DNA from: Argopecten irradians
Lineage: Eukaryota; Mollusca; Bivalvia; Pectinida; Pectinidae
Length of the DNA stretch: 64,000 nucleotides
Direction: 5' to 3'
Assembly: GCF_041381155.1 (NCBI RefSeq)
Contig: NC_091142.1
Location: forward strand, 10,101,340-10,165,339
Both the position numbers and the translations under genes were made by a program. The stretch's first letter is position 1, and each line of letters begins with the position of its first letter. Positions 48,467 to 57,824 of the stretch are shown here, piece after piece. The notes beneath the pieces are model-generated. The model searched no databases, was not told the DNA's origin, and saw only the letters and a program-made list of their open reading frames with translations.

Positions 48467-49201
48467 TTAATTTGACGACTGAAGTGACATTCGTTTCTTC
48501 TTAGCTTCATTGTTAAGTATTTTCCTGACGGTTGTACTGATGCAAAATTGTTGCTGGCGGAATGCCGCCATTTTGTCACTGGGACTTGAGTCCAGATACA
48601 CACAGTGATCGGGGCATTCTTTCCCGAGGAATTCCATAACCATCGACAGATCCGAACTTCCGTATAGCTTTGTCATCTTCTCTCTGCTCTGGTTAATTAG
48701 GTATGAAAGACGGCCTACAAATTCTCGGTAGGAGCTCGAGGTACGAGTACGTCCGGCCATTGTTGCCCGGAACATGGAGCCTTTCGCTAGCTCTGGATTT
48801 GGGGTCGTCCTGACGGGACGTGTCTGTGCGTCCGAAACCATCCTCCCGTTAGGTGACAGTGGCGGAAGACGGCTTACAGAACTCGTATTTGGACCGTTGT
48901 GGAAACTATCGGACATAGATGGTATGGCTACCCGATATATATTGGAGATGTCCTTTAACCGTTGTTCCATTTGCCGGGACATCTTTTTCTCTTCTTGATG
49001 GATCCGTTTAATTTTGGAGTTGCGTCGGTCAATTTCGCCGACGGTGAGATCGGGCGACGGCGGCGGCAGCTGTGTGCTGTTGTAAACGTTGTGAGCGTCC
49101 ATTGCAGCTTTCTCCGCCATTGCTTTCACATCGTAGAAAACAATTTCACCCCGGGTGGTCCTGTTACCGTCTGCCGGTCGCCAGCGTCTGATGTCAGACA
49201 T
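48467..49201 (-). CDS. Unknown 244-aa protein, basic, partly coiled
   Basis: One open frame from ATG to TAA; its length, codon use (GC-rich against AT-rich surroundings) and lack of repeats support a real gene. Visible layout: a basic, polar N-terminus (MSDIRRWRP), a proline-rich linker (PPPSPDL, 46-52), a charged helix likely to coil (about 58-88, KIKRIHQEEKKMSRQ), a disordered Ser/Pro/Thr/Arg-rich middle (95-157), and a compact C-terminal part (158-235) with three cysteines (C196, C200, C220). There is no signal peptide or membrane helix, so it is probably cytosolic or nuclear. I do not recognise a family. A TTTTTAG immediately before GTGTTACA-ATG suggests that a 5' untranslated exon is spliced to this exon 8 bases before the start codon. 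It converges with the membrane-protein gene. Confidence 0.8.
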   Translation of the reverse strand: MSDIRRWRPADGNRTTRGEIVFYDVKAMAEKAAMDAHNVYNSTQLPPPSPDLTVGEIDRRNSKIKRIHQEEKKMSRQMEQRLKDISNIYRVAIPSMSDSFHNGPNTSSVSRLPPLSPNGRMVSDAQTRPVRTTPNPELAKGSMFRATMAGRTRTSSSYREFVGRLSYLINQSREKMTKLYGSSDLSMVMEFLGKECPDHCVYLDSSPSDKMAAFRQQQFCISTTVRKILNNEAKKKRMSLQSSN

Positions 49202-50282
49202 TGTAACACCTAAAAATTAAAATGATATAAAAATTCTCATGATGTATTCCTGAAACTGGGTTTCCCATGACGGTTTCTTATTTAGTAAAGCATAAGACAC
49301 AAAAAAGCGTTGCACGCGCCATTTCTGCTGTCGAATACTGACAAAAGCATTGCGGAGACCATAATTAGAGTATGCCTGCTTAGTCTGAGACCCTAACATC
49401 ATATCAAAAGTAAACAAGATAGAGATGGTATAAGCTAGTTTTGTGCGTTATTCAATCATCATTTTGTTTAATATTTGCGGTCAGATGTATATATCATCAT
49501 TATTTTTTACGGGAGAAGACCGATTATAAGTTTTGAACTTGTGTCTAATCCCATTTGTATATTACATGCATATAAAATATGTTTAAATTTAAAAAAAAAT
49601 ATGGTATAGCGCAGCGCAGCCAGATTTGTCACCAACACATTTCAAAACATCTCTGGTGTTAGTGACATATTACAAGACTTAAACTGGCAATCCTTTGAAT
49701 ACAAACGGGGAACTTGGAACAAACATACGTCTCCGGCATACTACACCTTTCAGTCGTTCATCACTACTTCTAAAAATCTGTTGAGCTACAATATTGCAGC
49801 TGACGGAGAATTGTGCGACTTTCAGCCCTCCACAAAATAAACATGTACATGTATGTATAATTTCAATTTCGCCGACGGTGAGATCGGGCGATTTATAATG
49901 TATAGTCTTCTTACCTCCCCATCTCGCCCTACCAAACATGCACACCCGGACTCCTTTCAAACAATTATATGCAGAACAAACAAACTCAACCATGGTCCAG
50001 CTTCGTAAACATTCATTAACTATAAGGAATCCCTTAACTTACAAATCTCCATATGAAAACGTTAAGGATTTTATAGAAGCGCCCTCTTTACTTAAGATTT
50101 ATCCTAAACTTCTGTAATGTTTTTTCTGTGGAAATTTTAAGTTCAGGAATTTTCATGAAACTGCCCACAGACTTTTAAAAACCCCACTATAAAATGTAAA
50201 TGTTACACAACATTTTTCATTCGGACGTTATATATATATCTTTGTTAACTACAATGTTACAATACGATGTGTATTTAAATTT
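49202..50282. other. Upstream region or 5' intron of the 244-aa gene
   Basis: No second coding exon could be supported. It contains a 29-base copy of the coding sequence (49863-49891). The minus-strand frame 49679-49993 is open only around that copy and is not called. Confidence 0.45.
49863..49891 (-). repeat. 29-bp exact copy of coding sequence of the neighbouring gene
   Basis: Identical to 49029-49057, in the same orientation, about 830 bp upstream of the original in gene direction. In the gene this segment encodes residues 49-58 (SPDLTVGEID). The flanks do not match, so only this short stretch was copied. Confidence 0.9.
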
Positions 50283-51260
50283 CAGACAAATTATTACATA
50301 AGTTAGGTGATTTTGTTAGTGACAGACGACAGCAAGTTTATCTTTGTTAGTGACAGACGACAGCAAGTTTCTCTTTGTTAGTGACAGACGACAACAAGTT
50401 TCTCTTTGTTAGTGACAGACGACAGCAAGTTTCTCTTTGTTAGTGACAGACGACAGTAAGTTTCTCTTTATTAGTGACAGACGACAGCAAGTTTCTCTTT
50501 GTTAGTGACAGGCGACAGCAAGTTTCTCTTTGTTAGTGACAGACGAGAGCAAGTTTCTCTTTGTTATAGTGACAGACGACAGTAAGTTTCTCTTTGTTAG
50601 TAACAGACGACAGCAAGTTTCTCTTTGTTAGTGACAGACGACAGCAAGTTTCTCTTTGTTAGTGACAGACGACAGCAAGTTTCTCTTTGTTAGTGACAGA
50701 CGACAGCAAGTTTCTCTTTGTTAGTGACAGGCGACAGCAAGTTTCTCTTTGTTAGTGACAGACGACAGCAAGTTTCTCTTTGTTAGTGACAGACGACAGC
50801 AAGTTTCTCTTTGTTAGAGACAGGCGACAGCAAGTTTCTCTTTGTTAGTGACAGGCGACAGCAAGTTTCTCTTTGTTAGAGACAGATGACAGCAAGTTTC
50901 TCTTTGTTAGTGACAGACGACAGCAAGTTTCTATTTGTTAGTGACAGACGATAGCAAGTTTCTCTTTGTTAGTGACAGACGACAGCAAGTTTCTCTTTGT
51001 TAGAGACAGATGACAGCAAGTTTCTCTTTGTTAGTGACAGACGACAGCAAGTTTCTCTTTGTTAGTGACAGACGACAGCAAGTTTCTCTTTGTTAGTGAC
51101 AGATGACAGCAAGTTTCTGTGGGAAACAGTTACTGTCAGAAGATTCTTTGTAAAAAAAGAAATAAGTGTTCCCCAAGGTTCGGTTCTCGGATACTTGCTC
51201 TTTTGTACATATATTTTAAAACTATTTATGATGGCGTACTTACTATCGATGTAATTAAAA
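50283..51260 (+). pseudogene. Reverse transcriptase fragment interrupted by a satellite
   Basis: Left of the array the plus strand reads KLLHKLGDFVSDRRQQV; right of it QQVSVGNSY, and after a frameshift EISVPQGSVLGYLLFCTYI (about 51158-51215). These are consecutive motifs of Jockey/CR1-type LINE reverse transcriptases (the S-Y-L-S-D-R-x-Q stretch and the V-P-Q-G-S-V-L-G stretch). The part usually found between HKL and SDRRQ is shortened. Between the two sides lie 26 tandem copies of the SDRRQQV-coding segment. Non-functional. Confidence 0.75.
50312..51118. repeat. 31-bp satellite, 26 copies, derived from RT coding sequence
   Basis: The unit GTTAGTGACAGACGACAGCA followed by AGTTTCTCTTT is repeated head to tail 26 times with very few changes (one unit has a 2-bp insertion; variants include GAGACAG, GGCGAC and GATGAC). 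Variants recur in order near copies 17-19 and 23, hinting at multi-unit amplification. As 31 is not a multiple of three, no long frame runs through. Confidence 0.97.
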
Positions 51261-51396
51261 TTTGATGTTCATTATCTATTCACAGTAAACTTTATTTAGA
51301 TTACCTTACTATATTTGTATATGTTCAGAAGAATCTCCATTAATTATCGAAGACAAATATAGCAACGATGAATCCAGTTAGTTTCCTTAACTTATA

Positions 51397-51551
51397 AGGC
51401 CAAACAAATGATATGTCTATTTAGGGTTACCAGACCGACGCTGATTTTTTACCCCGATGCTATTTTGTTTTACACTTTTCTCTGATATTTTTAAAAGTTG
51501 GGATTTCCACCTCAGACTCCGATTCCGACCATTATTTTAGAGTGAAAGACA

Positions 51552-51594
<43 letters not shown>

Positions 51595-51670
51595 AATCCC
51601 GACCTACCGACCCATTTTTTATTTATTTTTTTTGCAATTGGAACCCTAAACACACATATTTTTTTGGCCT
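51397..51670. mobile_element. AGGCCAAA-ended MITE with an A40 run, copy A
   Basis: The inverted ends share AGGCCAAA, ATGT and TTTAGGGTT. The body matches 55711-55973 (ATTCCGACCATT, TTAGAGTGAAAGACACT). An uninterrupted A run of 40 lies at 51554-51593. No coding capacity. Confidence 0.8.
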
Positions 51671-52211
51671 AAGACTACAATAGAGGCTTTGCTGATTTCA
51701 AACAAAATAAGATCAGATTAAGTGTAGATTTTGTTGGTCACCAGTATTCAACGCAAACGCTTAGGTGTATTGAATACATTTGTAAAAACACAGTGATAAA
51801 AGTAGTTTAACGAAGATATAATATATATACTCATTCGGAGGACGTTAGATTAAATTTTAAAAACACGTTTATTATCCACGTTACAATATTGCTGTAGATT
51901 GTTTTATGATTAATTAATAATTAAATTTGATTTCCTCTATCATTCATTCATAACAATAGTCATCAATGTAAAATGTAAATGTAAATTATAAGTCCTTTGT
52001 CATCATTACAATTTTTGTTCGCAACAATATTCCACATGGCATTATTAACCCTTGAAATTTTCCTCTGTCAGTATACGAAGTTCTTACAATACGGTACATT
52101 GTGGTTACTGTTTCCATTGTCTGAAGATATTCCTGAACTCGCATATATTACTACCCGGTACATTTATGTTCAAGTTAAAAAATATATTCAGCTGGGAAAC
52201 AAAGTCCTGTC
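51671..52211. other. Intergenic DNA without recognised genes
   Basis: No supported feature. The 119-codon open frame beginning at 51997 has no motif and runs into a SINE piece. Confidence 0.5.
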
Positions 52212-52292
52212 GAGTGGCCCGGCGAGGCTCTGGAATCGAATCTGGGTCTCCGGCGTAAAATATTCACGACTCTGTACCGACTCAGCCAAAGA
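52212..52292 (-). mobile_element. tRNA-derived SINE head
   Basis: On the minus strand GGCTGAGTCGGTACAGAG (A box) is followed by AGATTCGATTCCAGAGCC (B box) at tRNA-like spacing. Stems do not close as in a working tRNA. Confidence 0.65.
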
Positions 52293-52754
52293 AGCATATT
52301 ATTTGAGTGCCAGAGACCATGAACCCGCTCCTTTTATACATTTAACATTAAATTAGCTTGGATGCCCCTAAATCAATGGATAAAATATCTTATACATTTC
52401 ATAATAGGAATATATTTCACTAAACATGTACACGCAGAATACTTACACGGGGCTTCCCAATCCAAAGCCAAAGATGAGTTGTGAGCGCTCTGTTATCAGG
52501 ACATAGTTAGAGACCACAAAGAAAGCATTCTTCGGCCACGGTTACCAGGATCGTGCGCAATAATGAAGGTGACGTCATGGGACTAAGGCCTTTATGACGT
52601 CATATTTTTACCACGCAGTGTCCCTATCTTCATTCATTACGACTGATACCGGATATTTTACACATGCATATGTTAGCCAATCAGAAGGTAATATTTGAAT
52701 GTATAAGACAATTATGCAAATGAATTTGATTTATGAATATAATTATATAGGAAC

Positions 52755-52913
52755 CGATAAGATGTCCGGACATATTGTCCTCCAGCTCTGAATCGCAAGT
52801 TCGAATCCCATTTGACCTGTACGTGGGTCTTCTCCTGGAATTCCGACTTTCATTCACCGCCTAGCCTTTAGAAACCTGACACTTCATTAAAAACCAATTT
52901 AATAAACAACATT
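52755..52913 (+). mobile_element. Diverged SINE with B box and 3' tail
   Basis: AAGTTCGAATCCC is a B box; it is followed by a body (GGGTCTTCTCCTGGAATTCC) and a tail (AGAAACCTGACACTTCATTA) that resembles the nested SINE tail at 46878-46965. The A box is not clear. Confidence 0.55.
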
Positions 52914-53084
52914 CTGAGTTCAGATTCTGCCACATAGTTGCGATGGATTTTGTTGTTGTTACAATATCGCCTTTCTTCCATGGTCAATCCGTCCGTTAAC
53001 AATATTTCAAGAACAGCGGCAATATAATATATGAATCTAAATCGAGATATATGTATATATATATATCGCCATGGAAAACTCGAC

Positions 53085-54270
53085 CTTTAGACTTAAAAAT
53101 GAATCGCATAATACATATCGCATTTTGGGACCAATCTGTTCACAATTGGCCACAAGGCTTTGATCTTGGCAGTAAAAGTTTATTAGCGCTATTTCTCAGA
53201 AAGCATTGAAGGTATTTTTCTCAAATTCCATAGATAAATAGATATCTTTATTTCTACCATGTGTATGAATATTGCAATATGATCAACAATATCGCAGACT
53301 AGTCGCCGTCTTGGATCTTGATAGCTGAAGGTTGTTACCACGATATTTATCAGAAATTACTGAAGGGATCTGTATCAAATTTCATATGTATACATTTTGT
53401 AGGCTCCACATAGGCCTTAGATTTTCTTAATGTATTTTGGAACCCAACTTCGCCAGCCAAGGATATTCAGTACGATATTCTCCCTACAGTTTCAGGTAGA
53501 GTATTGATTACCTTTGGCTAGCGAAGTTGTTTTGGACCAATCGGTTAACAAGATGGCTGACAGGCCTTCATCTTAGATTTTGATAGTCAAAAATTGAAAA
53601 GCAGATAAAGGATCCCTCTTAATTTCAATTGTCATAGAAACTGTACGTGATTCAATTAAGAATACGGTCATTTTTTGCCTATGATCTTTACTGAGCAAAA
53701 CATCGATGTAATGTTTTCTGTGAATTTTCTGTCCACGCGTACACGTGCAAATCACACAGGAACATTGTTGAGCAAAGAGCGCACATTACTCGAGTTTTAT
53801 GCTTATTTACTCGTAAGACTTGTAGGCTTTTCAAATCGCATTTCGTCCGTCTGTCCGTTAATAATTCTTGTTATCGCTATTTCTCAGAAAGTAATGAAGA
53901 GATCTTTCTCAAATTTGGTATGTATGTTCCTAGCTAGGACTCTTGTTGTGCACATTGCATTTTAGGGGACCGATCGGTCAACAAGATGGTCGACAGACAG
54001 CCATTTTGGATTTTGATAGTTGAAGTTCGCAACTGCTATTTATCGGAAAATACTGAAGGGATCTATATCAAATTTCAGTTGTAGGTCTCCCTAGGGTCCT
54101 GTATGTAGTTGTGCATATCTCATTTTTGAACCAATTCTTCAACAGACAAGCCATGTTGCGTTTTGATACTTGATGTTTGTTGCCGCTATTTCTCAAAGTA
54201 CTAAATGGATCTATCTCAAATTTCATAATGTTTTGTTTAGATTTCCTTAGAGCTCTAATTGTGCATATTG
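53085..54270. repeat. Diverged tandem repeat, unit about 155 bp
   Basis: The word CTATTTCTCAGAAAG (or a near form) followed by TGAAGGGATCTNTCTCAAATT recurs at about 53189, 53345, 53876, 54036 and 54188. Between them lie repeated GTGCATATTGCAT, GGACCAATCGGT and ATCTTGGATTTTGATAG words. The spacing is 152-160 bp where uninterrupted. The open frame at 53675-53965 is a by-product. Confidence 0.8.
53445..53529. mobile_element. 85-bp fold-back element nested in the 155-bp repeat
   Basis: CAACTTCGCCAGCCAAGG and CTTTGGCTAGCGAAGTTG are inverted ends. TTTTGGAACC before and TTTTGGACC after form a target duplication of about 9 bp, as made by Mutator-like elements. It cleanly interrupts one unit of the surrounding tandem repeat. 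Confidence 0.75.
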
Positions 54271-54809
54271 CATAACATAAAAATTATCCAAAGGAAAGCA
54301 TTACAAAAGTTAGGAAGGTTAAATTCCTAAATTCCTTAACTTAAGATTTCCCTTAGCATCTGGAATTATTTCTGTGCAAAAAATTATGCTTTGGAATTCC
54401 TCAATTAAATTTAAGGACTATTGATATGAAACTGGGGTCTGTGATCAAGGTATCGAAACTTATGACAAACACATACGTAATTAATAATAAATTTTATTAA
54501 TTGATTAACTTCTTACAGGCCACTTTGTATAAATACTTAAATTAGCATATCAGATGTGCTTCGTAAATTGAACTTCAGAAATCAATGCAATGCCAAACAA
54601 TTCTGATTGCTTAGGTGCATTGCGGTTATCAGATCTGTAGGAATATACAATGTACATACTAAGTCATTTTGATCTTCAAAATGCATATCATTTACATTGG
54701 GTCATCCTTGTACAAATCATAATGTCATAGTGTCAGCGCCGTCATTAGTCTGAATTATCCTGGCGCTCAAATCAGCATTTTTCTATTCTTCATTTGCATA
54801 TTACAGAGT

Positions 54810-54931
54810 TACCTGTCATTGTGGGAAGGTATTTACGTCATTTATTTGTGAGCATTTCAACGTCATATTTTTTTCAGAGAAAACAGCACAATTTGTGTAC
54901 TACCCACCGACAAGGGAGATAACTCTGTAAT
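54810..54931. mobile_element. GGGAGRTAACTC-family MITE, compact copy
   Basis: The left end ACAGAGTTACCTGTCATTGT and right end ACAAGGGAGATAACTCTGT are inverted copies. Inside are ACGTCATTTATTTGTGAGC and AACGTCAT words equivalent to the CRE-like part of the 26.1 kb copy. Confidence 0.75.
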
Positions 54932-54939
54932 ATTCAAAG

Positions 54940-55710
54940 ACGGAATATGCCATGAGCCGATGTTCTCAAAGTCTATGTAAATGGTGATAAAACGGCAGGA
55001 TTATTCAAACTACACCATCATATTGATACATTTGATTCAAATTAAAAAAAAAAATGTTAAGTAGGTATAATCAAATCTGTGAAATATATAAAAGTACATG
55101 TTCTGCGTTGTTCATATATAATAATGTAGAATTTTGCAATTTATACCTAAAACTTACAAAAATCTGGTATCAATTAATTACTTTTTGCAGTGTAATAATT
55201 ATTGTGTAAGCACCAAAAGATGGTTCAGCTGTGGGTAGATGCAACAAATATGCCACTAAATGTTTTTTTTCCTGAAGGCGAAGAAAAGTGGTATAGGCTT
55301 TCACTGTAGTGAGGTAGACATTTTAAATCATTTATGAAGATTTTAATGTGATACATTAAACGTAAACATAAAATTCCATCCAAAAATCTCAAAGAAGGAA
55401 GAAAAATCAAAATAGTAGTGATGGGAGTATATGATAGATTTAATCAACCTTAGTATGGAAAAAATATCAATAATAAAAAAATACACAACTTTCAATCATG
55501 GCACATCAAACCGATTCCAACCCATCTTCAAACAGAATCCATTGGACTACATCTCAGAAATCAATGTTTCTGGAGGAATGTAAAATTTGTGTAAATATGA
55601 AAATAAAAGAAAGAAAGAAATGAGGTTTGAATATCAAGCTATTTTGATAAGAACTATTTGCAAAATATCTAACAAAATTTGTAGGTTTTAATGAATAATA
55701 ATGAAGATTC
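54940..55710. other. Intergenic DNA without recognised genes
   Basis: Only AT-rich sequence with short oligo-A runs. No gene or element was recognised. Confidence 0.5.
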
Positions 55711-55973
55711 AGGGCAAAAAATAATGTCTGTTTAGTGTTACCAAACCGACTCTAATTTTGTACCCCCGACCTAATTTTTTTCCTCTATAAAAAAAAAAAT
55801 AAATAAATAAAAGTCAGGATTTCGATCTCGGAATCGGGTTCCGACCATTACTTTAGAGTGAAAGACACTTAAAATTAAATTTTTTTTTTTTTTTTTTTTT
55901 TTAAATCGCGACCTACAGACCCTATTTCTTTGCCAATGTAACCCAAAACAGACATGTATTTTGTTTTTGGCCT
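55711..55973. mobile_element. AGGCCAAA-ended MITE, copy B
   Basis: Same family as 51397-51670: inverted ends with GGCAAAAAATAATGTCTGTT and the matching right end AACAGACATGTA...GGCCT. A T-rich run replaces the A40 run of copy A at the equivalent position. Confidence 0.75.
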
Positions 55974-56477
55974 AATGATCATTTGAAATTCAGTATAAAC
56001 TGTATATGCATATTACAGAGATAATTATATGCGTCAAGGATTTATAAGTGAGAAGGATTCGTGTCTGTCTCTTTATATTACTAAACACCACGCGAGACGC
56101 CTATGAACCAGGAATAAAAACCGTTTTTCTCAACAAATACTTGTCTTATCGAGTCAAACGAAACACCATTGTAAAGTTTATTAAATTTCACGATGTGTAT
56201 TACTGGCTTTAAAGACGGAATATTTAGAGGATATGTCTTAAATATTCGTTAAAAAAAATCGACAGCTCATGAAATGATGGCACCGCTTCAGAAAGTAAGA
56301 CGGTAACCCTCGCACCCGCAAGCTACATCAAAGGCTGCGCCGGCGGATATCAAAGGAAAATCAGTCGTCGCCCAACGTCACGGTCAGTGCACAAACACAA
56401 AAGCGCCTGCCTTGGACTTCCCCAAAACCCAGTGTGACTTATCCTTCTCATATACGTCCTTGTATGGGTATTGTATA
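55974..56477. other. Intergenic DNA with a GC-richer block
   Basis: 56280-56450 is clearly richer in G, C and CpG than its surroundings and has no open frame. It could be a small CpG island or a repeat; no transcript can be assigned. Confidence 0.45.
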
Positions 56478-56650
56478 CAGTAAAACACGTTTATAACAAA
56501 CACACTTTATGGTTATAACGTAGTAACTTTCATTCCCCGTCCAAAGTTCTTATAGTATATCTGTAATATGTATACATTTATAATGAACTATGCTTATAAC
56601 GGGAGTGATTTTATTTGTCCATAGAGGTTCGTTATAATCGCATTTTATTG
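56478..56650. mobile_element. Pogo/Tc1-like MITE, 173 bp
   Basis: The left end CAGTAAAACACGTTTATAAC and the right end GTTATAATCGCATTTTATTG are inverted with a few mismatches. TA flanks both sides (56476-56477 and 56651-56652). TTATAACG words repeat inside. No coding capacity. Confidence 0.8.
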
Positions 56651-57115
56651 TATCTTTATAGACATGGTTTCAACATAGCAAGGGTAATTTATCACATTAG
56701 AGTGTCAATTTATCATATACAACGTACCTTCACATGAAATAAGGAATGAGACAAATAAATCAGAAGTAACAGCAGTTGGCCGACATAAATAAATTACTAA
56801 CATGTTTTCTAATCTAGCACCTCTGATTAAATACATTTCATTTGATTTTGTTTACTATTTTCATTAACCTTTGTCTATAAGCTGTGTAATAATACAATGT
56901 AACTATAAAACAATTATCTATCTCTGTGATGTTCATGTCATCAATATATTACCTACAAATATTCTCTTTTACACATCTATTGTACAGTAAGTGTTTATTT
57001 TTAGAGGTAATATCATTTTTGAACTTTTCGTGTCAATTAATTTTACGCTAATTTGATCGACACCGCTAAAACCATTTTCCTAACCTATTTAACTTTGCTA
57101 AACAGATTTTTATAT

Positions 57116-57824
57116 TGTTATGTATGACACTAAATACATGTAGTTATGAGATAAGGGAGATAACTCCTATAGCTTTTTTTATCAATACATCCTATGAAGG
57201 TCATATCATTGATTTAGGTTATAGAACTTTCTAGAATATAATCATGTATAAACAAATATGTTTGTAAACATGTTGATTTTAAGTAGATATCTAGAATGAT
57301 CTATTTCCAGAAAGTTATGTGTGTTTACTTGTTTACTGTTTTTAGTTAGATATTTCTAGAAGTAGGAGGTTCTCCAATATTCTTGAATTACGGTTTAGCT
57401 ATATATACTCCAGCTGCCCAAGGCTAATCAGAACTGTAATGAGACCTGTAATAAGACATATCAAGAAATTGTACAGCGCCATATAAGATTCTATTGGGAG
57501 AGCTATTGTGACTTTATCTGTGGATTATTACAACACTTTGTGTGGATTTATTCATATTGCCTGGAACTTTACAAATCATCTGTGGACATTCAATTTTCCT
57601 TGTGGATTTGTGATTATTGTTAATTTGAAACCTGGAAGGATCAAGGATTATACCAGGACATTCGCATACAGATAAGTAACACTTTAAATCATCGTACTAG
57701 TCTTGTACCACCACCAATTACTTTAGATATCGTAAACCATCTCTGTATAATATTGTATATATAATTAAATTGTGTTTTGAATTTAGCTGCTGGTTTCTCC
57801 TTTCTGTTATTCGTTCATGTAACA
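57116..57824 (+). mobile_element. Putative solo LTR, 709 bp
   Basis: The block starts TGTTATGTATGA and ends TTCATGTAACA, the TG...CA form with short inverted ends, between ATAT words (57112-57115 and 57825-57828). It contains a TATA box (57400-57407) in the expected place for LTR transcription, and GTGGAT/GTGGAC words recur after it. No primer-binding site, polypurine tract or gag-pol sequence lies on either side, so if it is an LTR it is a solo copy. A promoter of an unannotated non-coding gene is the alternative. Confidence 0.5.
57224..57407 (+). promoter_or_regulatory. Heat-shock-element cluster and TATA box
   Basis: GAACTTTCTAGAA (57224-57236) is an exact three-unit heat-shock element with 5-bp phasing. 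TTCCAGAA (57305-57312), TTCTAGAA (57354-57361) and the four-unit TTCTCCAATATTCTTGAA (57370-57387, one mismatch) follow, ending 13 bp before TATATATA (57400-57407). This is the arrangement of heat-inducible promoters bound by HSF trimers. Activity is inferred. Confidence 0.6.

Noticed and set aside
49679..49993. Alternative first exon of the 244-aa gene
   Set aside because: It shares only the 29-base copied segment with the gene, the flanks are unrelated, and no donor follows the shared part.
50312..51118. CRISPR-like array or a coding tandem-repeat protein
   Set aside because: There are no spacers, the units abut directly, the 31-bp length breaks any reading frame, and the host is an animal genome.
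53675..53965. 96-codon plus-strand frame as a gene
   Set aside because: It lies within the 155-bp tandem repeat, whose copies share the words that keep the frame open.
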